Positions 25,835-35,410 of a stretch of 64,000 nt of DNA are shown piece by piece. The DNA comes from a bacterium (GTDB taxonomy: Bacteria; Cyanobacteriota; Sericytochromatia; S15B-MN24; UBA4093): positions 180,547 to 244,546 of the forward strand of contig JAGIBK010000003.1 in NCBI GenBank assembly GCA_017744355.1, in the 5' to 3' direction. Within the stretch, counting starts at the first letter, position 1. Each line of letters begins with the position of its first letter. Under the pieces are notes generated by a model. It saw only the letters and a program-made list of their open reading frames with translations, was not told where the DNA came from and searched no databases. The position numbers were made by a program, and so were the translations under genes.

Positions 25835-25934
25835 TGAGCTTAGCGTTCACGGGAGCGTCTCTCGGGTGCCCTGGCACGGCGTCCCCGGGCCGACGGCGCC
25901 GGCGGTTCCGGCGCTTCGTGAAGAGGAGGCAACG

Positions 25935-26204
25935 ATGGCCATGCTACTGGGAGCCAAGTGGTCGGCTACCGCGCGCCGGAAGGTCAACGAGGCAATCGAC
26001 CTCGGCATGATCCCCAACGCCGCGGAATACACGATGGTCGACAGCATTGAGGGCGCCTGCGCCGTGATGGCCTATGAGCGCTCCAGCGGCCGCAGCAGCA
26101 AGTCCGGGTCCACGTCCTTCTTCACCATCGAGTGGGACACCGAAGACGCCGAGCCGCGCGTCTCGCCCCTCAACTCCCTGGTGCGCAAGCCGGCCGTTCC
26201 CTAG
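25935..26204 (+). CDS. Uncharacterised 89-residue protein
   Basis: The ATG at 25935 follows GAGGAGG by five bases. The protein (MAMLLGAKWSATARRKVNE..) is not recognised. It has an amphipathic N-terminal helix, a middle EYTMVDSIEGACAVMAYER, a Ser/Lys-rich loop (SSGRSSKSGSTS) and a beta-like FFTIEWDTED. No signal or membrane segment. It has its own strong -10, a long structured leader of nearly 200 bases and its own terminator, so it is a monocistronic, possibly post-transcriptionally regulated gene. Confidence 0.65.
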   Translation: MAMLLGAKWSATARRKVNEAIDLGMIPNAAEYTMVDSIEGACAVMAYERSSGRSSKSGSTSFFTIEWDTEDAEPRVSPLNSLVRKPAVP

Positions 26205-26218
26205 GCTTCTAACCGCTT

Positions 26219-26257
26219 TTCAAGCCCCCTTCCAGCCAGTCTGGAAGGGGGCTTGAA
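26219..26257 (+). terminator. Terminator after the 89-residue gene
   Basis: TTCAAGCCCCCTTCCAG (26219-26235), a five-base loop, then the exact complement (26241-26257). Seventeen perfect pairs, with only a weak T-rich tail. Confidence 0.7.
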
Positions 26258-26275
26258 CTTGGCGACTTTCAGGCG

Positions 26276-26304
26276 TTGACGGGGGTGAGCACGCTCGCTA
26301 CAAT
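26276..26304 (+). promoter_or_regulatory. Promoter of the EF-hand lipoprotein gene
   Basis: TTGACG (26276-26281) and TACAAT (26299-26304) with a 17-base spacer. The leader is about 30 bases, with AAGAAAGGG ahead of the ATG at 26341. Confidence 0.8.
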
Positions 26305-26340
26305 GAAAAAGTTAATTCCCGTTTAAGAAAGGGTTATTAA

Positions 26341-26991
26341 ATGCGCAAGTTGTCCATGGGGCTGGTTCTCGGCGCGTTCGCGCTCTCGCTGGTCGGCTGC
26401 GGCCTCGCTCCGCAGGGAACCGCGCGCGTCGCGACGAAGACCGTCTCGTCTGTGAAAGCCCTGGACAACGACCACGACGTGACCCACGCCAAGCTCAACG
26501 CCATCGTCAAGCGCGTGCTCTCGGAGCAGATGAGCCAGCTGCTCGCGACCGTCGACCAGAACCGCGACGGGGCGATCGCCACGGCCGAGTACGCCGCGGG
26601 CCGTCCCGCCGACGTGGTCGAGCTCTTCGTGACGCACTTCGACGGCAACAAGGACGGCAAGGTCACCCCGGCCGAGCACGCCGCCGGTCTCCAGAAGCTC
26701 GAGACCATCGAGGCCTACCATCACCTGGTCGAGCAGCGCATGGGCAAGGCGATCGCGCCTTACACCGCCGACAAGGACTTCGACTACATGGAGCTGCGCG
26801 AGTACCTGACCAAGGACCTCGGCCTCACGGGCGACTTCCCCTTCGTCACGCGCCTCTTCGCCAAGTGCGACCTGAACGAGGACGAGAAGCTCCTCTCGGC
26901 CAAGGGTGAAGGCCCCGTCTTCCTGCTCCTCTTCGCCCGGCCCCAGCTCGAAGGCGCCCTCGGTCTGACCGTCAACCCCATCGAAGAGTAA
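26341..26991 (+). CDS. EF-hand lipoprotein
   Basis: This 216-residue lipoprotein has lipobox LSLVGC (about residue 20) followed by GLAPQGT. It has two good EF-hand loops, DQNRDGAIATAEY and DGNKDGKVTPAEH, a degenerate third (TADKDFDYMELRE) and a fourth (DLNEDEKLLSAKGE). EF-hands suggest Ca2+ binding at the cell surface or periplasm. Partner unknown. It is monocistronic, with promoter upstream and terminator downstream. The CGLAPQG start of the mature part recurs in the lipoprotein at 53965-54585. Confidence 0.85.
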   Translation: MRKLSMGLVLGAFALSLVGCGLAPQGTARVATKTVSSVKALDNDHDVTHAKLNAIVKRVLSEQMSQLLATVDQNRDGAIATAEYAAGRPADVVELFVTHFDGNKDGKVTPAEHAAGLQKLETIEAYHHLVEQRMGKAIAPYTADKDFDYMELREYLTKDLGLTGDFPFVTRLFAKCDLNEDEKLLSAKGEGPVFLLLFARPQLEGALGLTVNPIEE

Positions 26992-27011
26992 GACAACCGC
27001 TCGACTTGCGT

Positions 27012-27058
27012 CCCCCCCTTCGCTCCCGTAACATCATGCGGGGCGAGGGGGGTTTTCC
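27012..27058 (+). terminator. Terminator of the EF-hand lipoprotein gene
   Basis: A C-run beginning at 27012 with TTCGCTCCCG pairs with CGGGGCGAGGGGGG, followed by TTTTCCTTTG. Confidence 0.75.
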
Positions 27059-27086
27059 TTTGCCTGCGTGCTACGAAAGGACCACC

Positions 27087-28184
27087 ATGGGCGTCAAGCT
27101 ACTCGAGAACCGCGGTCTCACCTTCGACGACGTGCTCATCGTTCCCAAGCGCTCGTCCGTGTACTCCCGCAAGGAGGTCTCCCTCGAGACCCGGCTGGTC
27201 GGGGACCTGACGCTCTCGCTCCCCATCATCAGCGCCAACATGGACACGGTCACCGAGCTCTCCATGGCCTGCGCCATGCACGAGCTGGGCGGCCTGGGCG
27301 TCATCCATCGCTTCATCCCCGACGCCCGTGAGCACGCCCGCATGGTCTCCGCGACCCCGGGCCACCGCATCCTCGCCATCGGCGTCAAGGAAAGCGACCT
27401 GGACAAGATCCCCCTGGTCGAAGGCCTCGCCGGCGTGCTGATCGACGTGGCCCACGGCCACAGCGATCGGGTGCTCGAGACGATCCAGACGGTGCGCGAG
27501 CGCCACCCCGGCCTCTGGGTCATCGCGGGCAACGTGGCGACCCCCGAGGGGGCCTGGGACCTCCTGGAAGCGGGCGCCCACGCCCTCAAGGTCGGGGTCG
27601 GCCCCGGCGCGGTCTGTACCACCCGGATCGTCACGGGCTGCGGGGTGCCCCAGCTCTCGGCCATCATCAAGTGCCGGGCGGCCCTGGATCGCTGGTACGA
27701 CGTGGAGAAGCGCAAGGCCCGTCCCCGCATCTCACAGGCCCCCACCCTCATCGCCGACGGCGGCATCCGCAACTCGGGCGACATCGTCAAGGCGCTGGTA
27801 GCGGGCGCCGACAGCGTCATGATCGGCAGCCTCTTCGCGGGTACCGACGAGGCGCCGGGCGAGGTCATCACCGAGAACGGCCAGAGCTACAAGATGTACC
27901 GGGGCATGGCCTCGGCAGGCGCCCAGGCCAAGGTCGGCAGCGATCGCACCCCCGAGGGCATCTCGACCCTTATCCCCTACAAGGGCTCGGTGACGCCCCT
28001 GATCAAGGAGCTCGAGGGCGGCATCCGCTCGGGCCTCAGCTACTGCAACTCGCGCTCGCTGGAGGACCTGCACCAGCAGACCATCGAGCTGGTCCAGGTC
28101 ACCCAGGCGAGCATGGCCGAGAGCCGACCTCACGCGGCGACCCGGGCCGGGGCGATCGCCCACCAGCCCTCGGTCTTCCTGTAG
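27087..28184 (+). CDS. IMP dehydrogenase/GMP reductase family enzyme without CBS domains
   Basis: This 365-residue TIM-barrel protein starts at the ATG at 27087 with GAAAGGA ahead. It has [34 protein letters not shown], the catalytic Cys177 loop [31 protein letters not shown] and [15 protein letters not shown]. It lacks the roughly 120-residue CBS insert of usual IMPDH. The flap between [10 protein letters not shown] and PEGIS is short and lacks the Arg-Tyr pair that activates water in IMPDH. Together with PKRSS..SR this favours GMP reductase, which returns GMP to IMP. Some barrel motifs are nevertheless IMPDH-like, so the call is left at family level. Confidence 0.85.
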   Translation: MGVKLLENRGLTFDDVLIVPKRSSVYSRKEVSLETRLVGDLTLSLPIISANMDTVTELSMACAMHELGGLGVIHRFIPDAREHARMVSATPGHRILAIGVKESDLDKIPLVEGLAGVLIDVAHGHSDRVLETIQTVRERHPGLWVIAGNVATPEGAWDLLEAGAHALKVGVGPGAVCTTRIVTGCGVPQLSAIIKCRAALDRWYDVEKRKARPRISQAPTLIADGGIRNSGDIVKALVAGADSVMIGSLFAGTDEAPGEVITENGQSYKMYRGMASAGAQAKVGSDRTPEGISTLIPYKGSVTPLIKELEGGIRSGLSYCNSRSLEDLHQQTIELVQVTQASMAESRPHAATRAGAIAHQPSVFL

Positions 28185-28196
28185 GCGTCAGCTTCC

Positions 28197-31100
28197 TTAC
28201 TGGATCCGGCGGACGCGATGGCCGCCAGGGTCGGGCACGAAGAGTACCCTTCCGTCGCTGCTGACCGCGAGGCCAGCCGACTCAGTGATCCCGCGGCTGT
28301 ACAGCGCGAGCCCCGCGCTGGTCGCGGCCCCGCCGTCGCCCGTGGAGGCGACGGTGCCCGTGCCGGCGATGGTGCTGATGACGCCGGTGGTGTCCACCTT
28401 GCGGATCCGGTTGTTCCCCGAGTCCGTGATGAAGAGGTGCCCGGCGATGTCGAGCGCCACGTTGCGCGGCCGGGAGAGCTGCGCGAGCGTGGCAGGCCCG
28501 CCGTCCCCCGAGTAGCCGATGCTGCTACCGGCGACGGTCGAGATGCCCCCCCCTGGGGTCACCTTGCGGATGCAGTGGTTGTTGTAGTCGGCGATGTAGC
28601 AGTTGCCCGCGCCATCCAAGGCCACGTCGTAAGGGGCGTTGAGCTTGGCGCTCGTCGCCTGGAAGCCGTCCCCGCTGAAGCCGGCGGCCCCGGTGCCCGC
28701 GACGGTGGTGATGATCCCGGCGGCGTCCACCTTGCGGATCCGGTTGTTCAAGGCGTCCGCGATGTAGAGGTTGCCCGCGCCATCCAGGGCAAGGCCCCGT
28801 GGCCCGTAGAGCTGCGCGTTGACGGCCTGCTCGCCGTCCCCGCTGTAGCCGTAGTCCCCGGTGCCCGCGACGGTGGTGACGGTCCCGCCGCTGACCTTGC
28901 GGACGCGGTGGTTCCAATAGTCGGCGATGTACAGGTTGCCCGCGCCATCCAGGGCGATGCTGGTCGGGTTGTACAACTGGGCGCTAGTCGCAGGCCCGCC
29001 GTCTCCCGAGAAACCCAACGTACCGGTGCCCGCCACCGTCGAGACGATCCCCTCGGGGGTCACCTTGCGGATGACGTGGTTCTGGTACTCTGCGACGTAC
29101 AGGTTCCCCGCCGCATCGAGGGCCGCGTCGCTGGGGCCCTTCATCTGAGCGATCGTGGCCTGGAGGCCGTCCCCGCCGTAGCTGTTGGAGCCGGTACCCG
29201 CCAGGGTCGTGATCACGCCCGCCGCGCTCACGGTCCGCACGCGGTAGTTGGTGCCGTCGGCGATGTAGAGGTTGCCGGCAGCATCCACCGAAACGGCATT
29301 GGGATAATAGAGATTGGCAGCGACCGCCTGTCCGCCATCTCCCCCGTAGCCTCCGACACCGCTGCCGGCGACCGTCGAGATGGTCCCACCCGGGGTCACC
29401 TTGCGGACGCAGTGGTTGGAGTAGTCGGCGATGTAAAGATTGCCCGCGGCATCGAGGGTCACGCCACGCGGAAAGTCGAGCGCCGCGCCGGTCGCAGGGC
29501 CCCCGTCTCCGCTGTAGCCTTTGGTCCCGCTCCCGACGACCGTGGTGATGGTGCCATCGAGCGCCACCTTGCGGATGCGGTTGTTGGACGAATCGGCAAT
29601 GTACAGGTTGCCCGTCGCATCCGCCGCCACTCCATTCGGACTAGAGAGGTAGGCATTGGTGGCCAAGCCGCCGTCGCCGCCGTAGCTCGCGCCCGTGCGG
29701 CCCGCGACGGTGGTGATGAGGCCGTCGGGGTCCACCTTGCGGATCCGGGCGTTATCGGAGTCGGCGATGTAGAGGTTGCCCGTGCCATCCAGGGCGAGGC
29801 TGTACGGGGGCTTCATCTGCGCGGCGGTCGCCGCTCCACCGTCTCCCGAGAAGCCGTAGGTGCTGCCCGCGTAGGTGGTGATGATCCCGTTGGGGGCCAC
29901 CTTGCGAACCCGGTAGTTGTTGGAGTCGGCGATGTACATGTTGCCCGCCGCATCCAGGGCGAGCCCGTAAGGAGCGCTGAGCTGGGCGGCGGTGGCCAGG
30001 CCGCCGTCGCCATCCGAGCCCATGACCCCCGTCCCGGCGAACACGGAGAGCTGGTGGGCGGCGTTCACCTTGTACACGCAGTTACCGGCCGTAAAGTACG
30101 TGTTGCCCTGGGGATCCCGCACCACCGCCCGCGGAGAATCGACACCCCAGTTGGTTGCGGCAACTCCCGCAGGCGGAAGGGTTGCACCGCCTGCGAACTT
30201 CTGGATGAGGGCGTTGCTCGCCAGGCCGACGAACACCCGCAGGTTCATGGGGCTCACCCCGGTCTGACCTTCGACCTGAACCGATAGGGGCCCCACCATC
30301 TCAGCCCCCGGCGCCTTCACCGTTAGGGCCGTCGGAGAGGCCGCAAGCACGCTGAACGCATTGCCTCCCACCGAGACCGACACGCTCGCGGCCGTCGAGC
30401 CGAAGCCCGTCCCCGACACCGTGAAGGTCCCGTTCGGCTGCACCACGAAGGGATTGAGGCCCGTGACGCTCACCGGTACCGCGAGCGGGCTGGCAGTGAT
30501 GGTCGAGGTCCCTGAGACCGACACGTTCAGAGGACCGCTCACCGCTCCCGAGGGCACCGTGACCTTCAGCGTCGTCTCGCTCGCTGCCGTCACCGTCCCC
30601 AGGGCGTTGCCCGTAAAGCGCACGGCGTTGTTCGAGAGCGTCGCCATGTCGAACCCCGCCCCCGTCAGGGTGACCGTCGTGCCGGGTGCCGCCGAGGCCG
30701 GGGCGAAGCCGCTGACCACTACCGGCACGGTGAAGATCGGCCCCATGGTGATGATGTTCCCAACCTGGACGGTCGTCTCCCCGGACGAAGCGCCTTGGGG
30801 CACGTGCACCGTCACGGCGGTACCCGTCGAGGTCTCGGCAGGGGCCGGAGCGCCGTTGAAGCGAATGATGTTGCTCGCCGGCGTGATGTTGAACGACGAG
30901 CCTGTGAACGTCACGGGGGTGCCGACCACCCCGGAGGACGGCGTCACGCCCGTCACCGCGAGGAGCGGCGCGAAGCGCTCGAGGGCCTTCCAGGTGTCCG
31001 TCGCAACGTCGAGCCCGGTGAAGCGCACGGGATCCTTCTCATCCAGCAAGGCCTGACTCACGATGCCGACCAGCGCCGTGAAGTCGGAAGCGGAGAGGTT

Positions 31101-31673
31101 GGGCACCGGGGTGAAGGTGCTGCCCGAGAGCTTGCCGATGAGCGTGCCCAGTTCGACCTCGTCGTCGGTCCCGTTGCGCAGGGCCGCCCCCAGGGCGATG
31201 GCGGTCGTCGCGGGGCTCAGCACGATGCCCCCGTTGGGCGTGGCGTTCGAGAGGCTGACCCAGCCCCCTTCGGCGAATTTCGCGATCGTCCGCACCCGCG
31301 CCATGGCAGAGCCCGGTTGATTATCGTTGAGGCCCTTGGCTGCCTCCAAGAAGTAGGTCGCCGTGTGATCCGGGCGAAACGCCTTGGGCAGGGTGATGGT
31401 GAAGCGTCCACGCTCGTCCGTCAGGCCCGTCATGACGGTCTCGTTGGTCGCCGAGTTGATCAAGGAGACCGTCGCGGCGACGGCGACGTCCTCGATGGTC
31501 GCCTGCGCGGCGCGCCCGGCGAAGAAGACCTGGCCCTGCAGGACGCTCCTGGCCTCATCGGCCACCTGCCCACCTGGCTGTGCCGTCGGGCTCATCGTCA
31601 GGAAGCCCGACGTCGGAAGGCGGCAGCCCGCCAAGAGCAGGCCCGAGAGGACCAAGGCGATAAATCTACGCAT
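28197..31673 (-). CDS. NHL/IPT-repeat lipoprotein, paralogue 1
   Basis: This is a 1158-residue lipoprotein with lipobox LLLAGC. Residues about 40-230 form a conserved N-terminal region with a carboxypeptidase-regulatory-like segment. About 240-500 hold IPT/TIG Ig-like domains (VTGVTPSSGVVGTPVTFTG type). About 545-1158 hold eleven NHL repeats of about 55 residues (A-G-N-L-Y-I-A-D-x-x-N-x-R-I-R-K-V..G-I-I-T-T-V-A-G), predicted to fold as one or two beta propellers. It is probably a surface binding protein. GGGGA lies seven bases before the ATG. It starts 12 bases after paralogue 2 on the same strand, so they form an operon. Confidence 0.88.
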   Translation of the reverse strand: MRRFIALVLSGLLLAGCRLPTSGFLTMSPTAQPGGQVADEARSVLQGQVFFAGRAAQATIEDVAVAATVSLINSATNETVMTGLTDERGRFTITLPKAFRPDHTATYFLEAAKGLNDNQPGSAMARVRTIAKFAEGGWVSLSNATPNGGIVLSPATTAIALGAALRNGTDDEVELGTLIGKLSGSTFTPVPNLSASDFTALVGIVSQALLDEKDPVRFTGLDVATDTWKALERFAPLLAVTGVTPSSGVVGTPVTFTGSSFNITPASNIIRFNGAPAPAETSTGTAVTVHVPQGASSGETTVQVGNIITMGPIFTVPVVVSGFAPASAAPGTTVTLTGAGFDMATLSNNAVRFTGNALGTVTAASETTLKVTVPSGAVSGPLNVSVSGTSTITASPLAVPVSVTGLNPFVVQPNGTFTVSGTGFGSTAASVSVSVGGNAFSVLAASPTALTVKAPGAEMVGPLSVQVEGQTGVSPMNLRVFVGLASNALIQKFAGGATLPPAGVAATNWGVDSPRAVVRDPQGNTYFTAGNCVYKVNAAHQLSVFAGTGVMGSDGDGGLATAAQLSAPYGLALDAAGNMYIADSNNYRVRKVAPNGIITTYAGSTYGFSGDGGAATAAQMKPPYSLALDGTGNLYIADSDNARIRKVDPDGLITTVAGRTGASYGGDGGLATNAYLSSPNGVAADATGNLYIADSSNNRIRKVALDGTITTVVGSGTKGYSGDGGPATGAALDFPRGVTLDAAGNLYIADYSNHCVRKVTPGGTISTVAGSGVGGYGGDGGQAVAANLYYPNAVSVDAAGNLYIADGTNYRVRTVSAAGVITTLAGTGSNSYGGDGLQATIAQMKGPSDAALDAAGNLYVAEYQNHVIRKVTPEGIVSTVAGTGTLGFSGDGGPATSAQLYNPTSIALDGAGNLYIADYWNHRVRKVSGGTVTTVAGTGDYGYSGDGEQAVNAQLYGPRGLALDGAGNLYIADALNNRIRKVDAAGIITTVAGTGAAGFSGDGFQATSAKLNAPYDVALDGAGNCYIADYNNHCIRKVTPGGGISTVAGSSIGYSGDGGPATLAQLSRPRNVALDIAGHLFITDSGNNRIRKVDTTGVISTIAGTGTVASTGDGGAATSAGLALYSRGITESAGLAVSSDGRVLFVPDPGGHRVRRIQ
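30210..30750. repeat. Near-identical IPT/TIG block shared with 33680-34221
   Basis: This part of paralogue 1 (from NALIQK back to the TMGPIFTVPVVV segment) is almost identical at DNA level to 33680-34221 in paralogue 2, with scattered single-base differences. Flanking N-terminal and NHL regions of the same two genes are clearly diverged. Confidence 0.85.
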
Positions 31674-31685
31674 GCGTGCGTCCCC

Positions 31686-34600
31686 TTACTCGATCTTGCG
31701 AAGGCAGTTATAGGCGATGTCTGATAGGTAGAGGCGCGTGCCCGCGCTGTTCACCGTGACACCGGACAAGCCGGCGAGCTGGGCTCCCTTCGCCTGGCCC
31801 CCGTCGCCGGTATAGGCCGAGGTCCCGTTCCCTGCGATGGTCGAGATCATCCCTTCCGGAGTGACCTTCCGGATGCAGGCGTTGCCGATATCCGTGACGT
31901 AGAGGTTCCCGGCGACATCGACGCTCACGGCCTTGGGGCCGAAGAGGCGCGCGCTGGCCGCGGGGCCTCCATCTCCCATGTAGCCGTTGATGCCGCTGCC
32001 CGCGACCGTCGAGATGAGCCCCGCGGGCGTCACCTTGCGGACGCTGTGATTGCCGTTGTCCGCGATGTACAGGTTGCCCGCAGTATCGACCGCCAAGCCG
32101 TAGGGGTATTTGAGCTGCGCGTTGACGGCAAGGCCGCCGTCGCCACCATAGGCCCCGGTCCCAGTGCCCGCGACGGTCGAGATGACGCCCCCCGGGGTCA
32201 CCTTGCGGATGACGTGATAGTTGTAATCCGCCAGATAGAGATTGCCCGAGGCATCCACCGCCAGGCCGTATACCGTGCCGATCCGCGCGCTGGTCGCAGG
32301 CCCGCCGTCACCGTCGTAACCGTTCGTGCCGTTACCAACCACGGTGGTGATCGTGCCACCGGGAGTCACCTTGCGAACCCGGTAGTTGTCCGTGTCGGCG
32401 ATGTACAGGTTGCCTGTGGCATCGACCGCGACGCCAGTCGGGGAGGAGAGACGCGCCGCGGTGGCGGGCCCCGCATCACCCGCGTAGCCCCCCGTCCCGT
32501 TGCCCGCCACCGTGGTGACGACCCCGCTCGCTGCGATCTTGCGAATGCGTTGGTTGCCGGTGTCGGCGACGTACAGGTTGCCGGCAGGATCCAGTGCCAG
32601 GTAGGACGGCGAGTAGAATTGGGCCGTGATGGCCTGCTCTCCGTCTCCCGAGTACGAGTGGAAGCCCGTCCCGTAGGCCGTGGTGATGGTGCCACCGGCA
32701 TCCACCTTGCGAATGCCGTTGGTGTTATCGGCGATGTACAGGTCACCGTTGTGGTCGATGGCCACTCCATTCGGATAGGCGAGGTTCGCGGCGGTCGCTG
32801 GCCCCCCATCCCCGCTGTTGCCACTGGTCCCGCTACCGGCGACCGTCGAGATGGTCCCCCCCGACGCCACCTTGCGGACGCGGGAGTTGTAGTAATCGCC
32901 GATGTAGAGGTTGCCGCCGCCATCAAAAGCCAGCCCTCGCGGCGACTTGAGCCAGGCGCTGGTCGCCGGCCCGCCGTCCCCGGCGAAGCCGTAGCCTCCA
33001 TTACCCGCCACGGCCGAGATGACGCCGTCCAGGCCGATCTTGCGAACGCGATCCCGGTCGATATCCGAGTAGTAGAGGTTTCCGGCGGCGTCGCAGGCCA
33101 ATCCACCAGGATTGTCGATCTGGGCGCTCGTCGCCTGGCCCCCGTCCCCCGAGAGACCTTCGGTCCCGTTTCCTGCCACCGTCGAAACGATGCCGCCGGG
33201 GGTGATCCGACGGATCCGGTAGTTGCTGGGGTCCGCGATGTAGAGGTTGCCCGCCGCGTCGAACGCGAGGGCCGAGATGGACTTGAATTGCGCGCTCGCC
33301 GCGGCTCCGCCGTCCCCCGAGAAGCCGTAGCTCCCATTGCCCGCGTAGGTGGTGATGATTCCGTTGGGGGCCACCTTGCGAACCCGGTAGTTGGCGGAGT
33401 CGGCGATGTACAAGTTGCCCGCCGCATCCGTCGCCAAGGCGGTCGGGTAATAGAGCTTGGCGCTGGTCGCAGGGCCCCCATCCCCCGAGAACCCCGACTC
33501 GTCGCTACCCGCCACCACCGAGATCCGCTGAGCCGTATCGACCTTGTAGACCTTGTCTCCGGCGACGAAGTACGCGTTGTGAGCGGCATCGAAGGTGATG
33601 GCGCGCGGCGCGGAGACCCCCCAGTTCGTGGCCAGGGTCCCCGCAGCAGGCTGACGCGCGCCCGCAACCTTCTGGATGAGGGCGTTGCCCGCCAGGCCGA
33701 CGAACACCCGCAGGTTCATGGGGCTCACCCCCGTCTGGCCTTCAACTTGCACCGACAAGGGGCCCACCATCTCGGCCCCGGGTGCTCGCACCGTCAAGGC
33801 CGTCGGGGAGGCCGCAAGCACGCTGAACGCGCTGCCCCCCACCGACACCGACACGCTCGCGACTGTCGAGCCGAAGCCCGTCCCCGACACCGTGAAGGTC
33901 CCGTTCGGCTGCACCACGAAGGGATTGAGGCCCGTGACGCTCACCAGCACTGCGAGCGGGCTGCCAGTGATGGTCGAGGTCCCTGAGACCGATACGTTCA
34001 AGGGACCGCTCACCGCCCCCGAGGGCACCGTGACCTTCAGCGTCGTCTCGCTCGCTGCTGTCACCACCCCCAGGACGTTGCCCGTAAAGCGAACGGCGTT
34101 GTTCGAGAGCGTCGCCATGTCGAACCCCGACCCCGTCAGGGTGACCGTCGTGCCGGGTGCCGCCGAGGCCGGGGCGAAGCCGCTGACCACCACCGGTACC
34201 GTGAAGATCGGGCCCATGGCGATGATCCCGTGGATCTGGGCGGTAAGGGGTCCCGAGGTGGCGCCCGGCGGCACGCGGACCGAAAGGCTCGTCTCCGTCG
34301 CCGCATCCGGGACCGCGGGCACCCCGTTGAAGCGCACGATGTGCGCGGCGGCGTTGGTCGAGAAGCCGCGCCCCGAGATCGTCACGGTGCTCCCCACCAC
34401 GCCCGAGCTCGGGCTGAGGGTGTCGACCGCGAACTGGCTCGGGGGAACGTCGACCCGCTTCCAGGTCCCGCTACCCACGTCGTAGCCGATGGTCTGGACC
34501 GGATCCCGGTTCTCGCTGAGGCCTTCCTGGACCAGGGTGAAGAGCGCGTTGAAGTCCACGTTCGACAGGTTGGGCACCGGGGTGAAGGTGTTGCCCGAGA

Positions 34601-35207
34601 GCTTGCCGATGAGCGCGTCGAAGTCGACCGGCAAGGCGGTCCCCTTGCGCAGGGCGGCCCCGAGCGCGATCGCCGTGCTGGCCGGCCCCACCACGATATC
34701 GCCGTCGGGGGCGGCGTTGGTGAGGGTCAGCCAGGCGCCGTTCACGATCTTGGTCACGGTGCGCACCCGCGCGACGTCCGCACCGGGACGGTTCCCGTCG
34801 AGGCCCTTGTAGGCTTCCAGGTAGTAGGTAGCCGTGCCGTCCGGGACGAAGTTGCGAGGCGGCTTGAGCGAGAAGCGGCCGTTCTGATCGGTCAAACCGG
34901 TGGCGACGGTGACGTTGGTCCCCGTGTTGATCAACGAGACGGTCGCGGCGATCGCGACCTCGTCCATGGTCGCCTGGGCGGCACGCTTGGCGAAGAGGGC
35001 CCGCCCGACCAGAGGGGGCACCTCACGCGGCACCTCATGAGCGGCGGGTGTCGAAAGCCCCGCCCCACCGAGCAGCGTGGTCCCGCCCGGCAGGCGGCAC
35101 CCGATCAAGCCCCCGAGCAAAAGGGCGAGCATGAGCAAGCGTAAGGCTTGGCGGCCTTTCATATGCCGCCGGGCAGCCACGTGCCCGCCCTGTCCATTTC
35201 GCGTCAT
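31686..35207 (-). CDS. NHL/IPT-repeat lipoprotein, paralogue 2
   Basis: This is a 1173-residue paralogue of the downstream gene with the same plan: N-region, lipobox LIGC, N-terminal domain, IPT/TIG modules, then eleven NHL repeats (SGDGGPATSAKLYYP..AGNLYIADSANYRVRKV). The ATG at 35207 has AGAGG eight bases upstream and gives an unusually long basic n-region. The ATG at 35162 would give a normal signal peptide but lacks a ribosome site. It is the first gene of a two-gene operon with the other paralogue. Function inferred only from domains: surface or secreted beta propeller. Confidence 0.88.
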   Translation of the reverse strand: MTRNGQGGHVAARRHMKGRQALRLLMLALLLGGLIGCRLPGGTTLLGGAGLSTPAAHEVPREVPPLVGRALFAKRAAQATMDEVAIAATVSLINTGTNVTVATGLTDQNGRFSLKPPRNFVPDGTATYYLEAYKGLDGNRPGADVARVRTVTKIVNGAWLTLTNAAPDGDIVVGPASTAIALGAALRKGTALPVDFDALIGKLSGNTFTPVPNLSNVDFNALFTLVQEGLSENRDPVQTIGYDVGSGTWKRVDVPPSQFAVDTLSPSSGVVGSTVTISGRGFSTNAAAHIVRFNGVPAVPDAATETSLSVRVPPGATSGPLTAQIHGIIAMGPIFTVPVVVSGFAPASAAPGTTVTLTGSGFDMATLSNNAVRFTGNVLGVVTAASETTLKVTVPSGAVSGPLNVSVSGTSTITGSPLAVLVSVTGLNPFVVQPNGTFTVSGTGFGSTVASVSVSVGGSAFSVLAASPTALTVRAPGAEMVGPLSVQVEGQTGVSPMNLRVFVGLAGNALIQKVAGARQPAAGTLATNWGVSAPRAITFDAAHNAYFVAGDKVYKVDTAQRISVVAGSDESGFSGDGGPATSAKLYYPTALATDAAGNLYIADSANYRVRKVAPNGIITTYAGNGSYGFSGDGGAAASAQFKSISALAFDAAGNLYIADPSNYRIRRITPGGIVSTVAGNGTEGLSGDGGQATSAQIDNPGGLACDAAGNLYYSDIDRDRVRKIGLDGVISAVAGNGGYGFAGDGGPATSAWLKSPRGLAFDGGGNLYIGDYYNSRVRKVASGGTISTVAGSGTSGNSGDGGPATAANLAYPNGVAIDHNGDLYIADNTNGIRKVDAGGTITTAYGTGFHSYSGDGEQAITAQFYSPSYLALDPAGNLYVADTGNQRIRKIAASGVVTTVAGNGTGGYAGDAGPATAARLSSPTGVAVDATGNLYIADTDNYRVRKVTPGGTITTVVGNGTNGYDGDGGPATSARIGTVYGLAVDASGNLYLADYNYHVIRKVTPGGVISTVAGTGTGAYGGDGGLAVNAQLKYPYGLAVDTAGNLYIADNGNHSVRKVTPAGLISTVAGSGINGYMGDGGPAASARLFGPKAVSVDVAGNLYVTDIGNACIRKVTPEGMISTIAGNGTSAYTGDGGQAKGAQLAGLSGVTVNSAGTRLYLSDIAYNCLRKIE
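33680..34221. repeat. Near-identical IPT/TIG block shared with 30210-30750
   Basis: Second member of the duplicated block inside the tandem NHL/IPT paralogues. It is a direct repeat about 3.47 kb apart and a likely site of recombination or gene conversion. Confidence 0.85.
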
Positions 35208-35350
35208 GGGGATTACCTCTGGTCCGTCTAGGCAACGTATTTTACGAATTAAGAAGCTTAAACACCCTACTTAAGCGCAATAGCGTGTCCCTTACTCTAT
35301 ACCACGCAAAAAGCCCGTATCATGTCCGATTTTTCGCACAAACTAACAAT

Positions 35351-35394
35351 AAAAAAAGAACGGACTACCCAGGTGGCAGTCCGTTCCTTTTTTT
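35351..35394. terminator. Bidirectional terminator downstream of the fumarase gene
   Basis: A run of seven A, GAACGGACT (35358-35366), an 11-base loop, AGTCCGTTC (35378-35386), then seven T. It serves the minus-strand fumarase gene that ends at 35411. The 35208-35350 stretch to its left holds the AT-rich upstream region of the NHL operon and no gene. Confidence 0.85.
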
Positions 35395-35410
35395 AGGAAG
35401 TAGTGTCGTT

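Noticed and set aside
28500..29900. Regular repeats that might suggest a CRISPR array or satellite DNA
   Set aside because: Spacing of about 165 bp and coding phase show they encode NHL repeats.
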